Shown: piece after piece, positions 45,193 through 54,539 of the stretch
Layout of the letters: every line of letters begins with the position of its first letter
Position numbering within the stretch: position 1 is the stretch's first letter
NCBI RefSeq assembly: GCF_007828835.1
Contig: NZ_VIVL01000001.1
Location: forward strand, 496,001 to 560,000
DNA: 64,000 bases
Reading direction: 5' to 3'
Origin: Variovorax beijingensis
GTDB taxonomy: Bacteria > Pseudomonadota > Gammaproteobacteria > Burkholderiales > Burkholderiaceae_C
Notes under the pieces: model-generated
Seen by the model: only the letters and a program-made list of their open reading frames with translations
What the model was told of the DNA's origin: nothing
Databases searched by the model: none
Translations under genes and position numbers: made by a program

Positions 45193-47625
45193 ATGCCCGA
45201 TGCCGCCGCGCGCGTTCGTGCGCCTTCTTCCGCGCTGCTCAACATCACCGCCGTTGCCATCGGCCTCGCGGGCCTGGGGCTGGGAGCGGCAGGCGCCTGG
45301 CTCGCCGTGCTCGGCGGCTCGTGGTACTACCTCGTGGCGGGGTTCGGGCTGATCGTCGCGGCGGTGCTGCTGCCGCGCGGCAGCGGCGCCGGCCTCTGGG
45401 CCTATGCGGCCGTGGTGGCGTTCACGCTGGTCTGGGCCCTGTGGGAAGTGGGGTTCGACTGGTGGCCGCTGGCGGCGCGCGGCGACGTGTTCTTCGTGCT
45501 CGGCGTGTTCCTGCTCACGCCCTGGGTCGCGCGTGCACTCGGGCGCCGCAGCGCCGCGGGCGTGGCGCCTGCACGGGGCTTTCTCGGCGTGGTGCTGCTG
45601 GCCTTCCTGGCCGCCGCGGTGTTCTCGTGGACGCGCGATGCGACGCGCGTGGAGGGCGCCATGCCGGCGCCGACGGCAGCCGCCGCGGCGCCGGCGAACG
45701 CCGCACCGGCCCCGCCGAAGGACGACTGGACGGCCTACGGCGGCAACGGCATGGGCCAGCGCTACTCGGCACTCGACCAGATCACGCCGGCCAATGTGGG
45801 CGAGCTGCAGGAAGCGTGGCACTTCCGCACCGGCGACGTGCGCGGCCAGAGCGGCGACCCCGAGGAGACAACCTTCGAGGTCACGCCGCTGAAGATCGGC
45901 GAGCGGCTTTTTCTTTGCACGCCGCACCAGTCGGTGGTGGCACTGAACGCGACCACCGGCCAGCAGCTCTGGCGCTACACGCCCGAGATCCGGCGCCCGC
46001 TGGCCCTGCAGCACCTGACCTGCCGTGGCCTGTCCTACGACCCGGGCAGCGCGGTGCGGCCCGCGCCTGCTTCGCCTTCACCAGCCCCGGCTGCCAGCGC
46101 CGACTGCGACGCCAAGCTCTTCATGCCCACGGCCGATGGCCGCGTCATCGCGCTCAATCCCGAAAGCGGCAAGCCCTGCACGCGCTTCGGCGGCGGCACG
46201 GGCCAGATCGACCTGTGGAAGAACATGCCCAACGCGAAGCCAGGTTCCTACTACTCGACCTCTCCCGTGGTGGTGACGCGCTCGCTCGTCATCGTGGGCG
46301 GCACGGTGCTGGACAACGTCTCGACCAAGGAGACCTCGGGCGTGATCCGGGCCTTCGACATCGACACCGGCGCGCTGGTGTGGAACTGGGATTCGGGCAA
46401 CCCGGACGACACCGCGCCCATCGCGGCCGACCGCACGTATACGGCCAACTCGCCGAACAGCTGGTCGATCTCCAGCGTGGACGAGGCGCTCGGGCTGGTC
46501 TACGTGCCCACCGGCAACCAGCCGCCCGACCAGTGGGGCGGCAAGCGCAGCGAAGGGGCGGAGCGCTACTCGTCCTCGGTGGTGGCGCTGGACCTGGCCA
46601 CCGGCCGCGTGCGCTGGAGCTTCCAGACCGTGCACCACGACCTCTGGGACTACGACGTGCCCTCGCAGCCCAGCCTCGTCGACCTGCGCATCGGCAGCGA
46701 GACGGTGCCCGCGCTCGTGCAGCCGACCAAGCAGGGCGAGCTGTTCGTGCTCGACCGGCGCGATGGCAAGCCCGTGACCAAGGTCCATGAACGGCCCGCG
46801 CCGCAGGGGCCGGCCGCGGGCGACCACACCTCGCTCACGCAGCCCGTGTCCGAGCTGTCTTTCGATCCGCCCGCGCTCACGCCGGCCGACATGTGGGGCG
46901 GCACCGTGTTCGACCAGCTGGCCTGCCGCATCGCCTTTCACCGGCTGCGCTACGAAGGCCGCTACACGCCGCCGTCGACCGAGGGCTCGCTGATCTACCC
47001 CGGCAACTTCGGCGTCTTCAACTGGGGCGGCGTGGCGGTCGACCCGGTGCGGCAGATGGCCTTCACCACGCCGGCCTCGCTGGCCTTCGTGTCGAAGCTC
47101 ATTCCGCGCGCCGACGACACCTCGCTCTACGTGCAGGGCAAGAACCGGCCCAACGACAGCCTGCCCGCGCTCAACGAGAACTTCGGTGCACCGTTCGCGG
47201 TGCAGCTGCGCGCCTTCACCTCGGTGTTCGGCCTGCCGTGCCAGGCGCCGCCCTGGGGCCATGTGGCCGGGACCGACCTGCGCACCGGCCGCGTGGTGTG
47301 GAAGCACAGGAACGGCACGGTGCGCGACAGCTCGCCGCTGCCGCTGCCCTTTGCGATGGGCGTGCCCAGCCTCGGCGGGCCGGTCATGACGGCCGGCGGC
47401 GTGGCCTTTCTCTCGGGCACGCTCGACTACTACCTGCGCGCCTACGACGTGGCCAACGGCAAGGAGCTCTGGCGCAGCCGCCTGCCCGCGGGCGGGCAGG
47501 CCACGCCGATGAGCTACCGCGGCAGCGACGGACGCCAGTACGTGGTGGTGGCAGCGGGCGGCCACGGCTCGCTGGGCACGCGCACGGGCGACCACGTGAT
47601 CGCCTACGCGCTGCCCAGGCGCTGA
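45193..47625 (+). CDS. Membrane-bound PQQ-dependent glucose/quinate-type dehydrogenase
   Basis: 810 residues. The first 150 residues have five membrane helices, as in the glucose dehydrogenase Gcd. The remainder is an eight-bladed quinoprotein propeller: DDWTAYGGNGMGQRYSALDQ, a tryptophan-docking pattern, LHLTCRGLSYDPG-like CRGLSYD and DMWGGTVFDQLACRIAFHR near the active site. It oxidises aldoses (or quinate/shikimate) in the periplasm and reduces ubiquinone. Next to the xylose importer, an aldose substrate is plausible. No PQQ synthesis genes are visible. Confidence 0.88.
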   Translation: MPDAAARVRAPSSALLNITAVAIGLAGLGLGAAGAWLAVLGGSWYYLVAGFGLIVAAVLLPRGSGAGLWAYAAVVAFTLVWALWEVGFDWWPLAARGDVFFVLGVFLLTPWVARALGRRSAAGVAPARGFLGVVLLAFLAAAVFSWTRDATRVEGAMPAPTAAAAAPANAAPAPPKDDWTAYGGNGMGQRYSALDQITPANVGELQEAWHFRTGDVRGQSGDPEETTFEVTPLKIGERLFLCTPHQSVVALNATTGQQLWRYTPEIRRPLALQHLTCRGLSYDPGSAVRPAPASPSPAPAASADCDAKLFMPTADGRVIALNPESGKPCTRFGGGTGQIDLWKNMPNAKPGSYYSTSPVVVTRSLVIVGGTVLDNVSTKETSGVIRAFDIDTGALVWNWDSGNPDDTAPIAADRTYTANSPNSWSISSVDEALGLVYVPTGNQPPDQWGGKRSEGAERYSSSVVALDLATGRVRWSFQTVHHDLWDYDVPSQPSLVDLRIGSETVPALVQPTKQGELFVLDRRDGKPVTKVHERPAPQGPAAGDHTSLTQPVSELSFDPPALTPADMWGGTVFDQLACRIAFHRLRYEGRYTPPSTEGSLIYPGNFGVFNWGGVAVDPVRQMAFTTPASLAFVSKLIPRADDTSLYVQGKNRPNDSLPALNENFGAPFAVQLRAFTSVFGLPCQAPPWGHVAGTDLRTGRVVWKHRNGTVRDSSPLPLPFAMGVPSLGGPVMTAGGVAFLSGTLDYYLRAYDVANGKELWRSRLPAGGQATPMSYRGSDGRQYVVVAAGGHGSLGTRTGDHVIAYALPRR

Positions 47626-47629
47626 GCGT

Positions 47630-48910
47630 TCAGCCCGGCGCGCGCAGCGTGCCCTTGTCCTCTTCGCGCCAGTCGCGCAGCCGCCGGTACAGCGTGCCGC
47701 GCGACACGCCCAGCTGCCGCGCCGCCTGCGACACATTGCCGCCCTGCGCCGCCAGCGCTTCCTCGATCAGCTTGCGGCTGTGCTCGCGCAGGGTTTCGCC
47801 CGGCAGCGGTTGCGCCGGTGCGTGGTGCGAGGCGATTGCTTGCGTGTGCTCGTGCGCCGCCAGCGGCTCGGTTGCCGTTGCGGGCTCGACGGACAGCATG
47901 GCACTGCTTTCGCCGGGCACCGCCACGGCATGCCTGAAGTCCACGCCGTCCGCAGCCTTCAAGCGCGCCTGCACCCACACGCCCAGGCCGCTGGCCAGGC
48001 GCAGCGGCTGCGCGGCTTCGCGCCTTTCGAGCCGCAGCAGGCTTGCGAGGTCGTGGCCCAGCATCGATTCGACATCGCGTTCGCCGGCCTCTTCGGGCAG
48101 GCGTCCGATCAGCCGCGCGCCGGCGCCGTTGAGCCAGGCGATGGTGCCATCGGGCGCCACACCGGCCAGCGCTTCCATGGGCGTGCCCAGCAGGGTGGGG
48201 CTGGCCTGGAAGCGCAGGATCAGGTGGTCGCGCGACTGCGCCTGCAGCAGTCGGTTCTCGATGGTCGTGGCATAGAGCCCCACCATCGAGGCCGCGTCGA
48301 AGCCGAAGCGCCGCGCTTCCATCGTGATGTCGAGCACGCCTGCGAGCCGGCCTGCCACGTCGCGGATGGGGGCCGCGGCGCACTGCATCTGCGACAGCAC
48401 GTCGAAGTAGTGCTCCGCGCCGTCGACGGTGCAGGCCTGACCGGTGGTCGCCACGATGCCGGGCGCCGTGGTGCCGACGATGCGCTCGGAAATGTTCACG
48501 CCCACGCGCGCGGTCTTGCGCAGCACCGGCTGGTGCGCGGCGGCCGGCTGCTGCGTGACATGCACCACCACGCCTTCGCCGTCGGTCAGGATCACGCGGC
48601 AGTCGGTGCCTGCGAGCGCGCTTTCCATGCTTGCGAGTTCCTGCCGCGCCACCTCGAGCAGCTCGCGGTTGCGCGCCAGCGTGGCGTGCAGGCGGCTTGG
48701 CGTGACCGCATCGAAAGGCACGATGCGCTGGCGGTCGCTGTGGTTGCGGGTGCAGCGCAGCCACGACTGGATCACCGCCTCGCCGACCAGGCCCGAAGGC
48801 CGCACGCCTTCCTCGAAGAACTGCCGCCGCGCGAGCGCCACGCGCTGCGCCGGCGTGCTGGAAAAGAGTTGGCGCGGCGTGGTTGCCGTGCCCAGCCGTT
48901 CGAAAGCCAT
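47630..48910 (-). CDS. AcoR-like GAF/PAS regulator with Fis-type HTH, no AAA+ domain
   Basis: 426 residues from the ATG at 48910. An N-terminal region (VIQSWLRC, typical of AcoR) is followed by a GAF domain (about 75-225), a PAS-like segment (PMEALAGVAPDGTIAWLNGA) and a C-terminal Fis-type helix-turn-helix (GGNVSQAARQLGVSRGTLYR). The sigma-54 AAA+ module that AcoR relatives have is absent, so it would act with a different sigma factor or as a simple activator. It is divergent from the quinohaemoprotein gene, with a dyad between them, so that gene is the likely target. Confidence 0.85.
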   Translation of the reverse strand: MAFERLGTATTPRQLFSSTPAQRVALARRQFFEEGVRPSGLVGEAVIQSWLRCTRNHSDRQRIVPFDAVTPSRLHATLARNRELLEVARQELASMESALAGTDCRVILTDGEGVVVHVTQQPAAAHQPVLRKTARVGVNISERIVGTTAPGIVATTGQACTVDGAEHYFDVLSQMQCAAAPIRDVAGRLAGVLDITMEARRFGFDAASMVGLYATTIENRLLQAQSRDHLILRFQASPTLLGTPMEALAGVAPDGTIAWLNGAGARLIGRLPEEAGERDVESMLGHDLASLLRLERREAAQPLRLASGLGVWVQARLKAADGVDFRHAVAVPGESSAMLSVEPATATEPLAAHEHTQAIASHHAPAQPLPGETLREHSRKLIEEALAAQGGNVSQAARQLGVSRGTLYRRLRDWREEDKGTLRAPG

Positions 48911-48972
48911 GCTGTTCGCCGCTCCTCGAAATGGGGGAACCAGGAAAGGGAGATCGCTGCCCCTCTCGAATG

Positions 48973-48989
48973 TGTTCCGCAATGGAACA
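48973..48989. promoter_or_regulatory. Dyad between the AcoR-like gene and the quinohaemoprotein gene
   Basis: TGTTCC-gcaat-GGAACA is a perfect dyad about 75 bases before the quinohaemoprotein start and about 60 bases before the regulator start. It is a candidate binding site for the Fis-type helix-turn-helix of the divergent regulator. Confidence 0.6.
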
Positions 48990-49065
48990 GCGCCGGACTG
49001 GGGAAATCCCGAGGGTGAACGCGAGTGCGGCAAAAACGATCCTTGCGGCACAAAGGAGACTCACG

Positions 49066-51159
49066 ATGAAAAAGATCCACTCCGGGTTGCTTGTGCTCGC
49101 CGGTGCATTGCTGTGCCTGGGCAGCTCGCCCGCCGCGGCGCAGGCCTCGGCCGCCAGGCAGGTGAACGGCGACTTCATTCGCGCCAATGCGGCCCAGAAG
49201 AAGACCCCCGACTGGCCGAGCTACGGCCTGGACTACGCCGAGTCGCGCTTCAGCAAGCTCGACCAGGTGAACGCCGGCAACGTGAAGCAGCTGGGCCTCG
49301 CCTGGTCCTACAACCTCGAGTCCACGCGCGGCGTCGAGGCCACGCCGCTGGTGGTGGACGGCGTCATGTACGTCACCGCGTCGTGGAGCGTGGTGCATGC
49401 CATCGACACGCGCACCGGGCAGAAGCTCTGGAGCTTCGATCCGCAGGTCGACAAGTCCAAGGGCTTCAGGGGCTGCTGCGACGTGGTGAACCGCGGCGTC
49501 GCGCTGCACGAGGGCAAGGTCTACGTCGGCGCCTACGACGGCCGCCTGATCGCGCTCGACGCCGCCACAGGGCAGAAGGTCTGGGAGAAGAACACCATCG
49601 AGGGGCAGAAGGGCTCCTACACCATCACCGGCGCGCCGCGCGTCTTCAAGGGCAAGGTCATCATCGGCAACGGCGGCGCCGAGTACGGCGTGCGGGGCTA
49701 CGTCACGGCCTACGACGCGAACACCGGCGAACAGAAGTGGCGCTGGTTCGTGGTGCCGGGCGACCCGGCCAAGCCCTTCGAGGACGAATCGATGGCGCGC
49801 GCCGCCAAGACCTGGGACCCGAGCGGCAAGTACTGGGAAGCCGGCGGCGGCGGCACCGCATGGGACAGCTTCGCCTTCGACCCCGAGCTCAACCTGATGT
49901 ACGTGGGCACCGGCAACGGCTCGCCCTGGGCGCACAGGAAGCGCAGCCCCAAGGGCGGCGACAACCTCTACCTCGGCTCGGTGGTGGCCCTGAACCCCGA
50001 CACCGGCAAGTACGTGTGGCACTACCAGGAGACGCCGGGCGACAACTGGGACTACACCTCCACCCAGTCGATGATCCTGGCCAACGTCACGCTCGGCGGC
50101 AAGGCGCGCAAGGTGCTGCTGCATGCGCCGAAGAACGGCTTCTTCTTCGTCATCGACCGCACCAACGGCAAGTTCATCTCGGCGAAGAATTTCGTCGACG
50201 TGAACTGGGCCACGGGCTACGACAAGAACGGCCGTCCCATCGAGATCGCGGCCGCGCGCCAGAACGACAAGCCCGGCGACAGCATTCCCGGCCCCTTCGG
50301 CGCGCACAACTGGCATCCGATGTCGTTCAACCCGCAGACGGGCCTGGCCTACCTGCCGGCGCAGAACATTCCGATCAACCTGATGGACGACAAGGACTGG
50401 AAGTTCGACCAGAACGCACCGGGCCGCCCGCATGCCGCGCTGGGCTGGAACACCGCGATGTTCGCCAACGCCGAGCCGCCCAAGAGCAAGCCCTTCGGCC
50501 GCCTCGTCGCCTGGGACCCGGTGGCGCAGAAGGAGGCCTGGGGCGTGGACTATGTCTCGCCCTGGAACGGCGGCACGCTCACCACCGCCGGCAACCTGGT
50601 GTTCCAGGGCACGGCCGACGGCCGGCTGGTGGCCTACAACGCGAAGACCGGCGAGAAGCTCTGGGAAACGGCCACCGGCACCGGCGTGGTGGCCGCGCCC
50701 GCCACCTACATGGTCGATGGCAAGCAGTATGTGTCGGTGGCCGTGGGCTGGGGCGGCGTCTACGGCCTCGCGCAGCGCGCCACCGAGCGGCAGGGCCCGG
50801 GCACGGTCTACACCTTTGCCGTGGGCGGCAGCGCGAAGATGCCCGACTTCGTGCAGTACCGCATGGACAAGCTGGTGCAGGGCGTGAAGTACGACCCCGC
50901 CAAGGTCCAGACCGGCACCATGCTCTATGTGAGCAACTGCGTGTTCTGCCATGGCGTGCCGGGCGTGGACCGCGGCGGCAACATCCCGAACCTCGGCTAC
51001 ATGGACGCGGCCTACATCGAGAACCTCGACAAGTTCATCCTCAAGGGCCCGGCCATGGCGCGCGGCATGCCCGACTTCACCGGCAAGCTCTCGGGCGAGG
51101 ACATCGAGAGCATCAAGGCCTTCATCCAGGGCACGGCCGACGCGATCCGGCCGAAGTGA
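49066..51159 (+). CDS. Quinohaemoprotein alcohol dehydrogenase (PQQ plus haem c)
   Basis: 697 residues from the ATG at 49066 with an AAAGGAG ribosome-binding site. A signal peptide covers residues 1-26. The propeller shows DWPSYGLDYAESRFSKLDQV, the vicinal disulfide Cys137-Cys138 in FRGCCDV and GTAWDSFAFDPELNLMYVG. The C-terminal domain is a cytochrome c with CVFCH (625-629) and an axial Met near 668 in ARGMPDF. This is a type II alcohol dehydrogenase, periplasmic and electron-donating to a cytochrome or azurin. It is the likely target of the divergent AcoR-like regulator. Confidence 0.92.
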   Translation: MKKIHSGLLVLAGALLCLGSSPAAAQASAARQVNGDFIRANAAQKKTPDWPSYGLDYAESRFSKLDQVNAGNVKQLGLAWSYNLESTRGVEATPLVVDGVMYVTASWSVVHAIDTRTGQKLWSFDPQVDKSKGFRGCCDVVNRGVALHEGKVYVGAYDGRLIALDAATGQKVWEKNTIEGQKGSYTITGAPRVFKGKVIIGNGGAEYGVRGYVTAYDANTGEQKWRWFVVPGDPAKPFEDESMARAAKTWDPSGKYWEAGGGGTAWDSFAFDPELNLMYVGTGNGSPWAHRKRSPKGGDNLYLGSVVALNPDTGKYVWHYQETPGDNWDYTSTQSMILANVTLGGKARKVLLHAPKNGFFFVIDRTNGKFISAKNFVDVNWATGYDKNGRPIEIAAARQNDKPGDSIPGPFGAHNWHPMSFNPQTGLAYLPAQNIPINLMDDKDWKFDQNAPGRPHAALGWNTAMFANAEPPKSKPFGRLVAWDPVAQKEAWGVDYVSPWNGGTLTTAGNLVFQGTADGRLVAYNAKTGEKLWETATGTGVVAAPATYMVDGKQYVSVAVGWGGVYGLAQRATERQGPGTVYTFAVGGSAKMPDFVQYRMDKLVQGVKYDPAKVQTGTMLYVSNCVFCHGVPGVDRGGNIPNLGYMDAAYIENLDKFILKGPAMARGMPDFTGKLSGEDIESIKAFIQGTADAIRPK

Positions 51160-51176
51160 GGCTGCGCGCGGGCCGG

Positions 51177-52157
51177 TCAGCCCGCGAGCCGCAGCTCCTG
51201 GATCAGGCCTGCCACGTTGCCCACCTGCAGCTTGTCGTAGATCGACTGGATGTGGTTGCGCACGGTGGCCGGCGAGCGGTTCAGCATGGCCGCGATGTCC
51301 TTGTGCGTGTCGCCGCGGGCCAGCAGCTCGGCAATGGTGTGCTCGCGCGGCGTGAGGCTGTCGGCCAGGCAGCGCCTGCGGCTCTTGAGGAACAGCAGGC
51401 GCTGCTCCACATGGTGCGTGACCACGACCGCCCGCCCGCTGTAGCGCGCATGGCCGCCGAGGAAATGCTTCAGCAGCGCGTCGGGCAGCGTGCGCCCGTG
51501 CCACGACGGCCACTCGGCCTTCAGCGTCGCTTCGAAAGGGCCGTCGGCGTGATAGAGCACGCCGCGCAGGTCGCCGATGGCGGAGCCGCCGGGTGCCTGG
51601 CCGCCGGTCTCGAGCCGGTCGAGGTGCACGATGCGGTTGAGCGCCAGTGCCTGCATCACGTGCGGCGCCAGGCTCGCGAGCAGCTGCCGTTCGTCTTCGG
51701 TGCCGTGCGCCTCCGGGTCCGAGCGGAACAGGCTGAGCCAGTGCACGAAGTTCGTCTGCGGGTGCACGTCCGAGCTGATGAAGAAGTTGGCCTGTTCGAA
51801 GCGCTCGCCGTAGTCGCGCAGCTGCGCCTGGTCCTTGCGGTGGAACCAGGCATTGGCATTGAACGAGAGCGTCGACTTCGGCTGCTTGCCCACTTCCATC
51901 GCCGCGGTGTCGAGGTGCTTCACCTCTTCGTAGGCCGCGAGCATTTCCACCGGCTGGTTGTGCAGGTGGATGGTGTGGATGTCGATGCCGTTGTCGGTTC
52001 GGGTGGCGGTGCCCCACATCGAGGAATCGAAGGCCAGGACCGGCTTGATGAGGTCGAGCGCGGCATCCTGGAAGGCGTGGATGGGCAGCTCGTGCGAGAG
52101 CCGGTAGAGCTGCAGCAGCAACTCGCTGAAGTCATGAAGGGCGGCGGGCCTGGTCAT
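51177..52157 (-). CDS. LuxR-family regulator
   Basis: 326 residues from the ATG at 52157. The last 65 residues are a LuxR helix-turn-helix (LADSLTPREHTIAELLARGD and LNRSPATVRNHIQSIYDKL). The N-terminal 240 residues are of unknown fold with no visible receiver or autoinducer motif. It ends 17 bases from the convergent alcohol dehydrogenase stop. A nested dyad in the gap to the divergent lipoprotein gene is a candidate site. Confidence 0.87.
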   Translation of the reverse strand: MTRPAALHDFSELLLQLYRLSHELPIHAFQDAALDLIKPVLAFDSSMWGTATRTDNGIDIHTIHLHNQPVEMLAAYEEVKHLDTAAMEVGKQPKSTLSFNANAWFHRKDQAQLRDYGERFEQANFFISSDVHPQTNFVHWLSLFRSDPEAHGTEDERQLLASLAPHVMQALALNRIVHLDRLETGGQAPGGSAIGDLRGVLYHADGPFEATLKAEWPSWHGRTLPDALLKHFLGGHARYSGRAVVVTHHVEQRLLFLKSRRRCLADSLTPREHTIAELLARGDTHKDIAAMLNRSPATVRNHIQSIYDKLQVGNVAGLIQELRLAG

Positions 52158-52232
52158 CGGCGCAGTTTTCCATCGCGCCCGCGCAGCGGGCATCCCATGT
52201 TCCGGTGATTGCCACCGCGGCCCGCCGGCGGT

Positions 52233-52271
52233 TTTCAAGAATGATGCATTTGCATCATTTTCTTTGAAAAA
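52233..52271. promoter_or_regulatory. Nested dyad between LuxR and lipoprotein genes
   Basis: The core AATGATGCA-tt-TGCATCATT (52241-52260) is perfect, and outer arms TTTTCAAG and CTTTGAAAA (52233-52240, 52263-52271) pair with one extra base. It is AT-rich against a GC-rich background, lies 76 bases from the LuxR start and 66 bases from the lipoprotein start. Candidate operator. Confidence 0.65.
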
Positions 52272-52336
52272 GTGAAAGCTATTGTTTGCGGACCCCGGAT
52301 GGTCCGGGGCTTTCAACCTATTCGAAGAGCCCACCG

Positions 52337-54460
52337 ATGCCCTCTCTCACCCGGAAGATCCCGCATGCCCTGTCCGTTGTCACCCTCGCGCTTCTCGGCG
52401 CATGCGGCGGGGGAGGCGGAGGAGGAGGAGGCGGCGGCGGGTTCGGCTTCATTCCGGCGGCGTCGAACGGCGGCGAGCCCCCCGCAGCAGCGGCCACCAC
52501 CCTCAGCGGCACCGTCGCCACCGGCGCGGCGCTCGCCGGTGCGGTGCTCACGGTGTTCGACCAGACCGGCGCCAAGGTCTGCGAAGTGACCACCACGCCC
52601 GAAGGCAGCTACAGCTGCTCGCTGCCCGCCGGCACCAAGGCGCCGCTGGTGATCCAGGCCGTGCGCGACGACCTGACCCTCTACAGCACCACCGCCAGCA
52701 CCGCGACCGGCACCACCAACGTGACGCCGCTGACCACCATCATCGTGGCGCAGCTGTCGCCCAACGGCGACCCCTCGCAGCTGGCCGCGGCGATCCAGGC
52801 CGACGCCGGCGCCGTCACGGCGGGGTCGATCGGCGACCAGGTGGCCAAGCTGGTCGCCGCGCTGCAGCCGCTGCTGACCGCGCTCGACGCGAGCATCGAC
52901 CCGATGAGCGGCGAGTTCCAGGCCAACGGCACCGGCCAGGATCGCGTGCTCGACGCGCTCAACGTGTCGGTGCGCCCCGACGGCACGGCGGCCAACATCG
53001 AGATCACGGTGAAGGCGCTGCCCGCCGGCGAGGACAGCCCGCCGGTGTCCATCGTCTTTCGCAGCGGCGACGCCACCATTGCGACGCTGCCCGCCATCGA
53101 CGCCGCAACGCTGGTGCAGCCGCCCACGCCGGCCATGGTGCAGGCGCTGCTCGACCGCATCAACGCCTGCTATGCGCTGCCGCTCGCACAGCGCGTCGAC
53201 AGCCCCATCGAGCCCGACGGCAATGCCTACGGCAGCGCCGCCAACGTGGTGGCGCCAGCCTGCCGCACGCTGTTCGTGAACGACGATCCGGCCAGCTTCG
53301 TGGCGGCCGGCGCGCCCATCGGCCGCGTGAGCGGCGGTGCGCGCCGCTCGTTCGAAAGCCTGTTCCGCTTTGGCCCCACCAACCTGAAGCACGACCGCGG
53401 CAACTTCGAATACTTCCACAAGAACGGCGACGTCGCGCTCACCTACCGCTGGACCGACGTTCTGGGCAACACCGACAACGACGTCTTCAACGCCAAGATC
53501 GTGGATGGCGCGCTGAAGCTCACCGGCAACAGCCACACCTACCGCGCGTCCGTTCGCCCGCAGCTCGAGAAGAAGGACTACCTGAAGCACCAGAACCTGG
53601 TCTTCCATTCGGTCGGCTACGCCGTCTCCATCGACAACGTGCGCGACGGCAACGGCGATCCGATCCTTTCGAAGGTGGTGGCAACGACCGCTTCACTGCC
53701 GGGCAAGGAGCTGGTGCTGGTGCCCAAGGCCGGCCTGAACACGCTGGTGCTCACGCCGGACGGCACGGCCGGCTCCGCCCTGAATTCGGCGCTGTGGCGC
53801 ATGTCGGCGCGCTACCTGGACCCGGCCCAGCCCGGCAGCCCGAGCGATTTCGACAGCGCCAATCTCTTCGCCACGCCGGCGTATACCGACGAGGAACTCG
53901 GCAAGATCGCCGACCAGTCGGTATGGAAGCTGGAGTTCTTCCGCGCCGACGGCGCCACCCCGAACGTGGTGCAGTACGTGCGCACCTTCTCGCGCGTGCC
54001 CACCATCGCGGAAGCCGTGCAGACGCCGATGGTGGAACTCACGCCGGCCCTGCGCGCTGAAATGCTCGCGGAAAGCCTGGGCTCCGCGCGGGGCATCGTC
54101 TTTGCGGCACCGACGCCGTCGGAGCCCAACAACGTCGACTTCAGCGCCGACGGCGGCCTCGATGCCTGGACCGTTCCGGCCGGTGCGCTCGCACCCACCT
54201 CGTTCGGTGTTTTCGGCAGGGCGCCCGGCCCCGGCGGCGCCCGCTTCGGCGAAACCGTCACCGTGCGCAGCACGGCGCGCAAGGCGATGGTCTATTGCCA
54301 GCCGGTCAGCCCCAGCGATACGCACTGCGTGCCGGCCGGCAACAACAGCTGGCAGTACGCACAGGGCTCCTCGCTGAGCACCTTCAGCTTCACGGCCCGC
54401 ACCGCGCGCCAGGTCGACGTGCGCAAGAACTTCGAGGTGTGGACGGTCACGCTGCCCTGA
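52337..54460 (+). CDS. Large lipoprotein with poly-glycine tether
   Basis: 707 residues from the ATG at 52337. The signal ends in the lipobox LLGAC with Cys23, directly followed by twelve glycines (codons 52406-52441) and FGF. Such glycine tethers are common on Burkholderiales surface lipoproteins. Residues about 50-120 form a carboxypeptidase-regulatory-like beta domain (TTLSGTVATGAALAGAVLTV). The rest has no family I recognise; it contains a segment RWTDVLGNTDNDVFNAK and a beta-rich C-terminus with a Cys pair. Probably exposed on the outer membrane; function unknown. Confidence 0.8.
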   Translation: MPSLTRKIPHALSVVTLALLGACGGGGGGGGGGGGFGFIPAASNGGEPPAAAATTLSGTVATGAALAGAVLTVFDQTGAKVCEVTTTPEGSYSCSLPAGTKAPLVIQAVRDDLTLYSTTASTATGTTNVTPLTTIIVAQLSPNGDPSQLAAAIQADAGAVTAGSIGDQVAKLVAALQPLLTALDASIDPMSGEFQANGTGQDRVLDALNVSVRPDGTAANIEITVKALPAGEDSPPVSIVFRSGDATIATLPAIDAATLVQPPTPAMVQALLDRINACYALPLAQRVDSPIEPDGNAYGSAANVVAPACRTLFVNDDPASFVAAGAPIGRVSGGARRSFESLFRFGPTNLKHDRGNFEYFHKNGDVALTYRWTDVLGNTDNDVFNAKIVDGALKLTGNSHTYRASVRPQLEKKDYLKHQNLVFHSVGYAVSIDNVRDGNGDPILSKVVATTASLPGKELVLVPKAGLNTLVLTPDGTAGSALNSALWRMSARYLDPAQPGSPSDFDSANLFATPAYTDEELGKIADQSVWKLEFFRADGATPNVVQYVRTFSRVPTIAEAVQTPMVELTPALRAEMLAESLGSARGIVFAAPTPSEPNNVDFSADGGLDAWTVPAGALAPTSFGVFGRAPGPGGARFGETVTVRSTARKAMVYCQPVSPSDTHCVPAGNNSWQYAQGSSLSTFSFTARTARQVDVRKNFEVWTVTLP

Positions 54461-54483
54461 TTCTTCCTGCTGTCACCGCCATG

Positions 54484-54522
54484 AAAAAAGCCGCCGGTCC
54501 CGAGGGCCGGCGGCTCTTTTTT
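54484..54522. terminator. Bidirectional intrinsic terminator
   Basis: AGCCGCCGG-tcccgaggg-CCGGCGGCT (54489-54515) has six A before it and six T after it, so it can terminate both the lipoprotein gene and the convergent Bug gene. Confidence 0.88.
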
Positions 54523-54539
54523 CTTGAGCGCGGGGGAAA

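Noticed and set aside
48990..49065. Sigma-54 promoter before the alcohol dehydrogenase
   Set aside because: No GG-N10-GC pair with the right flanks was found, and the adjacent regulator lacks the AAA+ domain.
48772..52017. Minus-strand open frame of 1081 codons opposite the quinohaemoprotein gene
   Set aside because: Antisense shadow with no recognisable domain; the plus-strand gene has signal peptide, propeller and haem motif.
48444..52208. Plus-strand open frame of 1254 codons across the alcohol dehydrogenase locus
   Set aside because: It runs out of frame through the quinohaemoprotein gene and antisense through two regulators. The residue mix is typical of a GC shadow.
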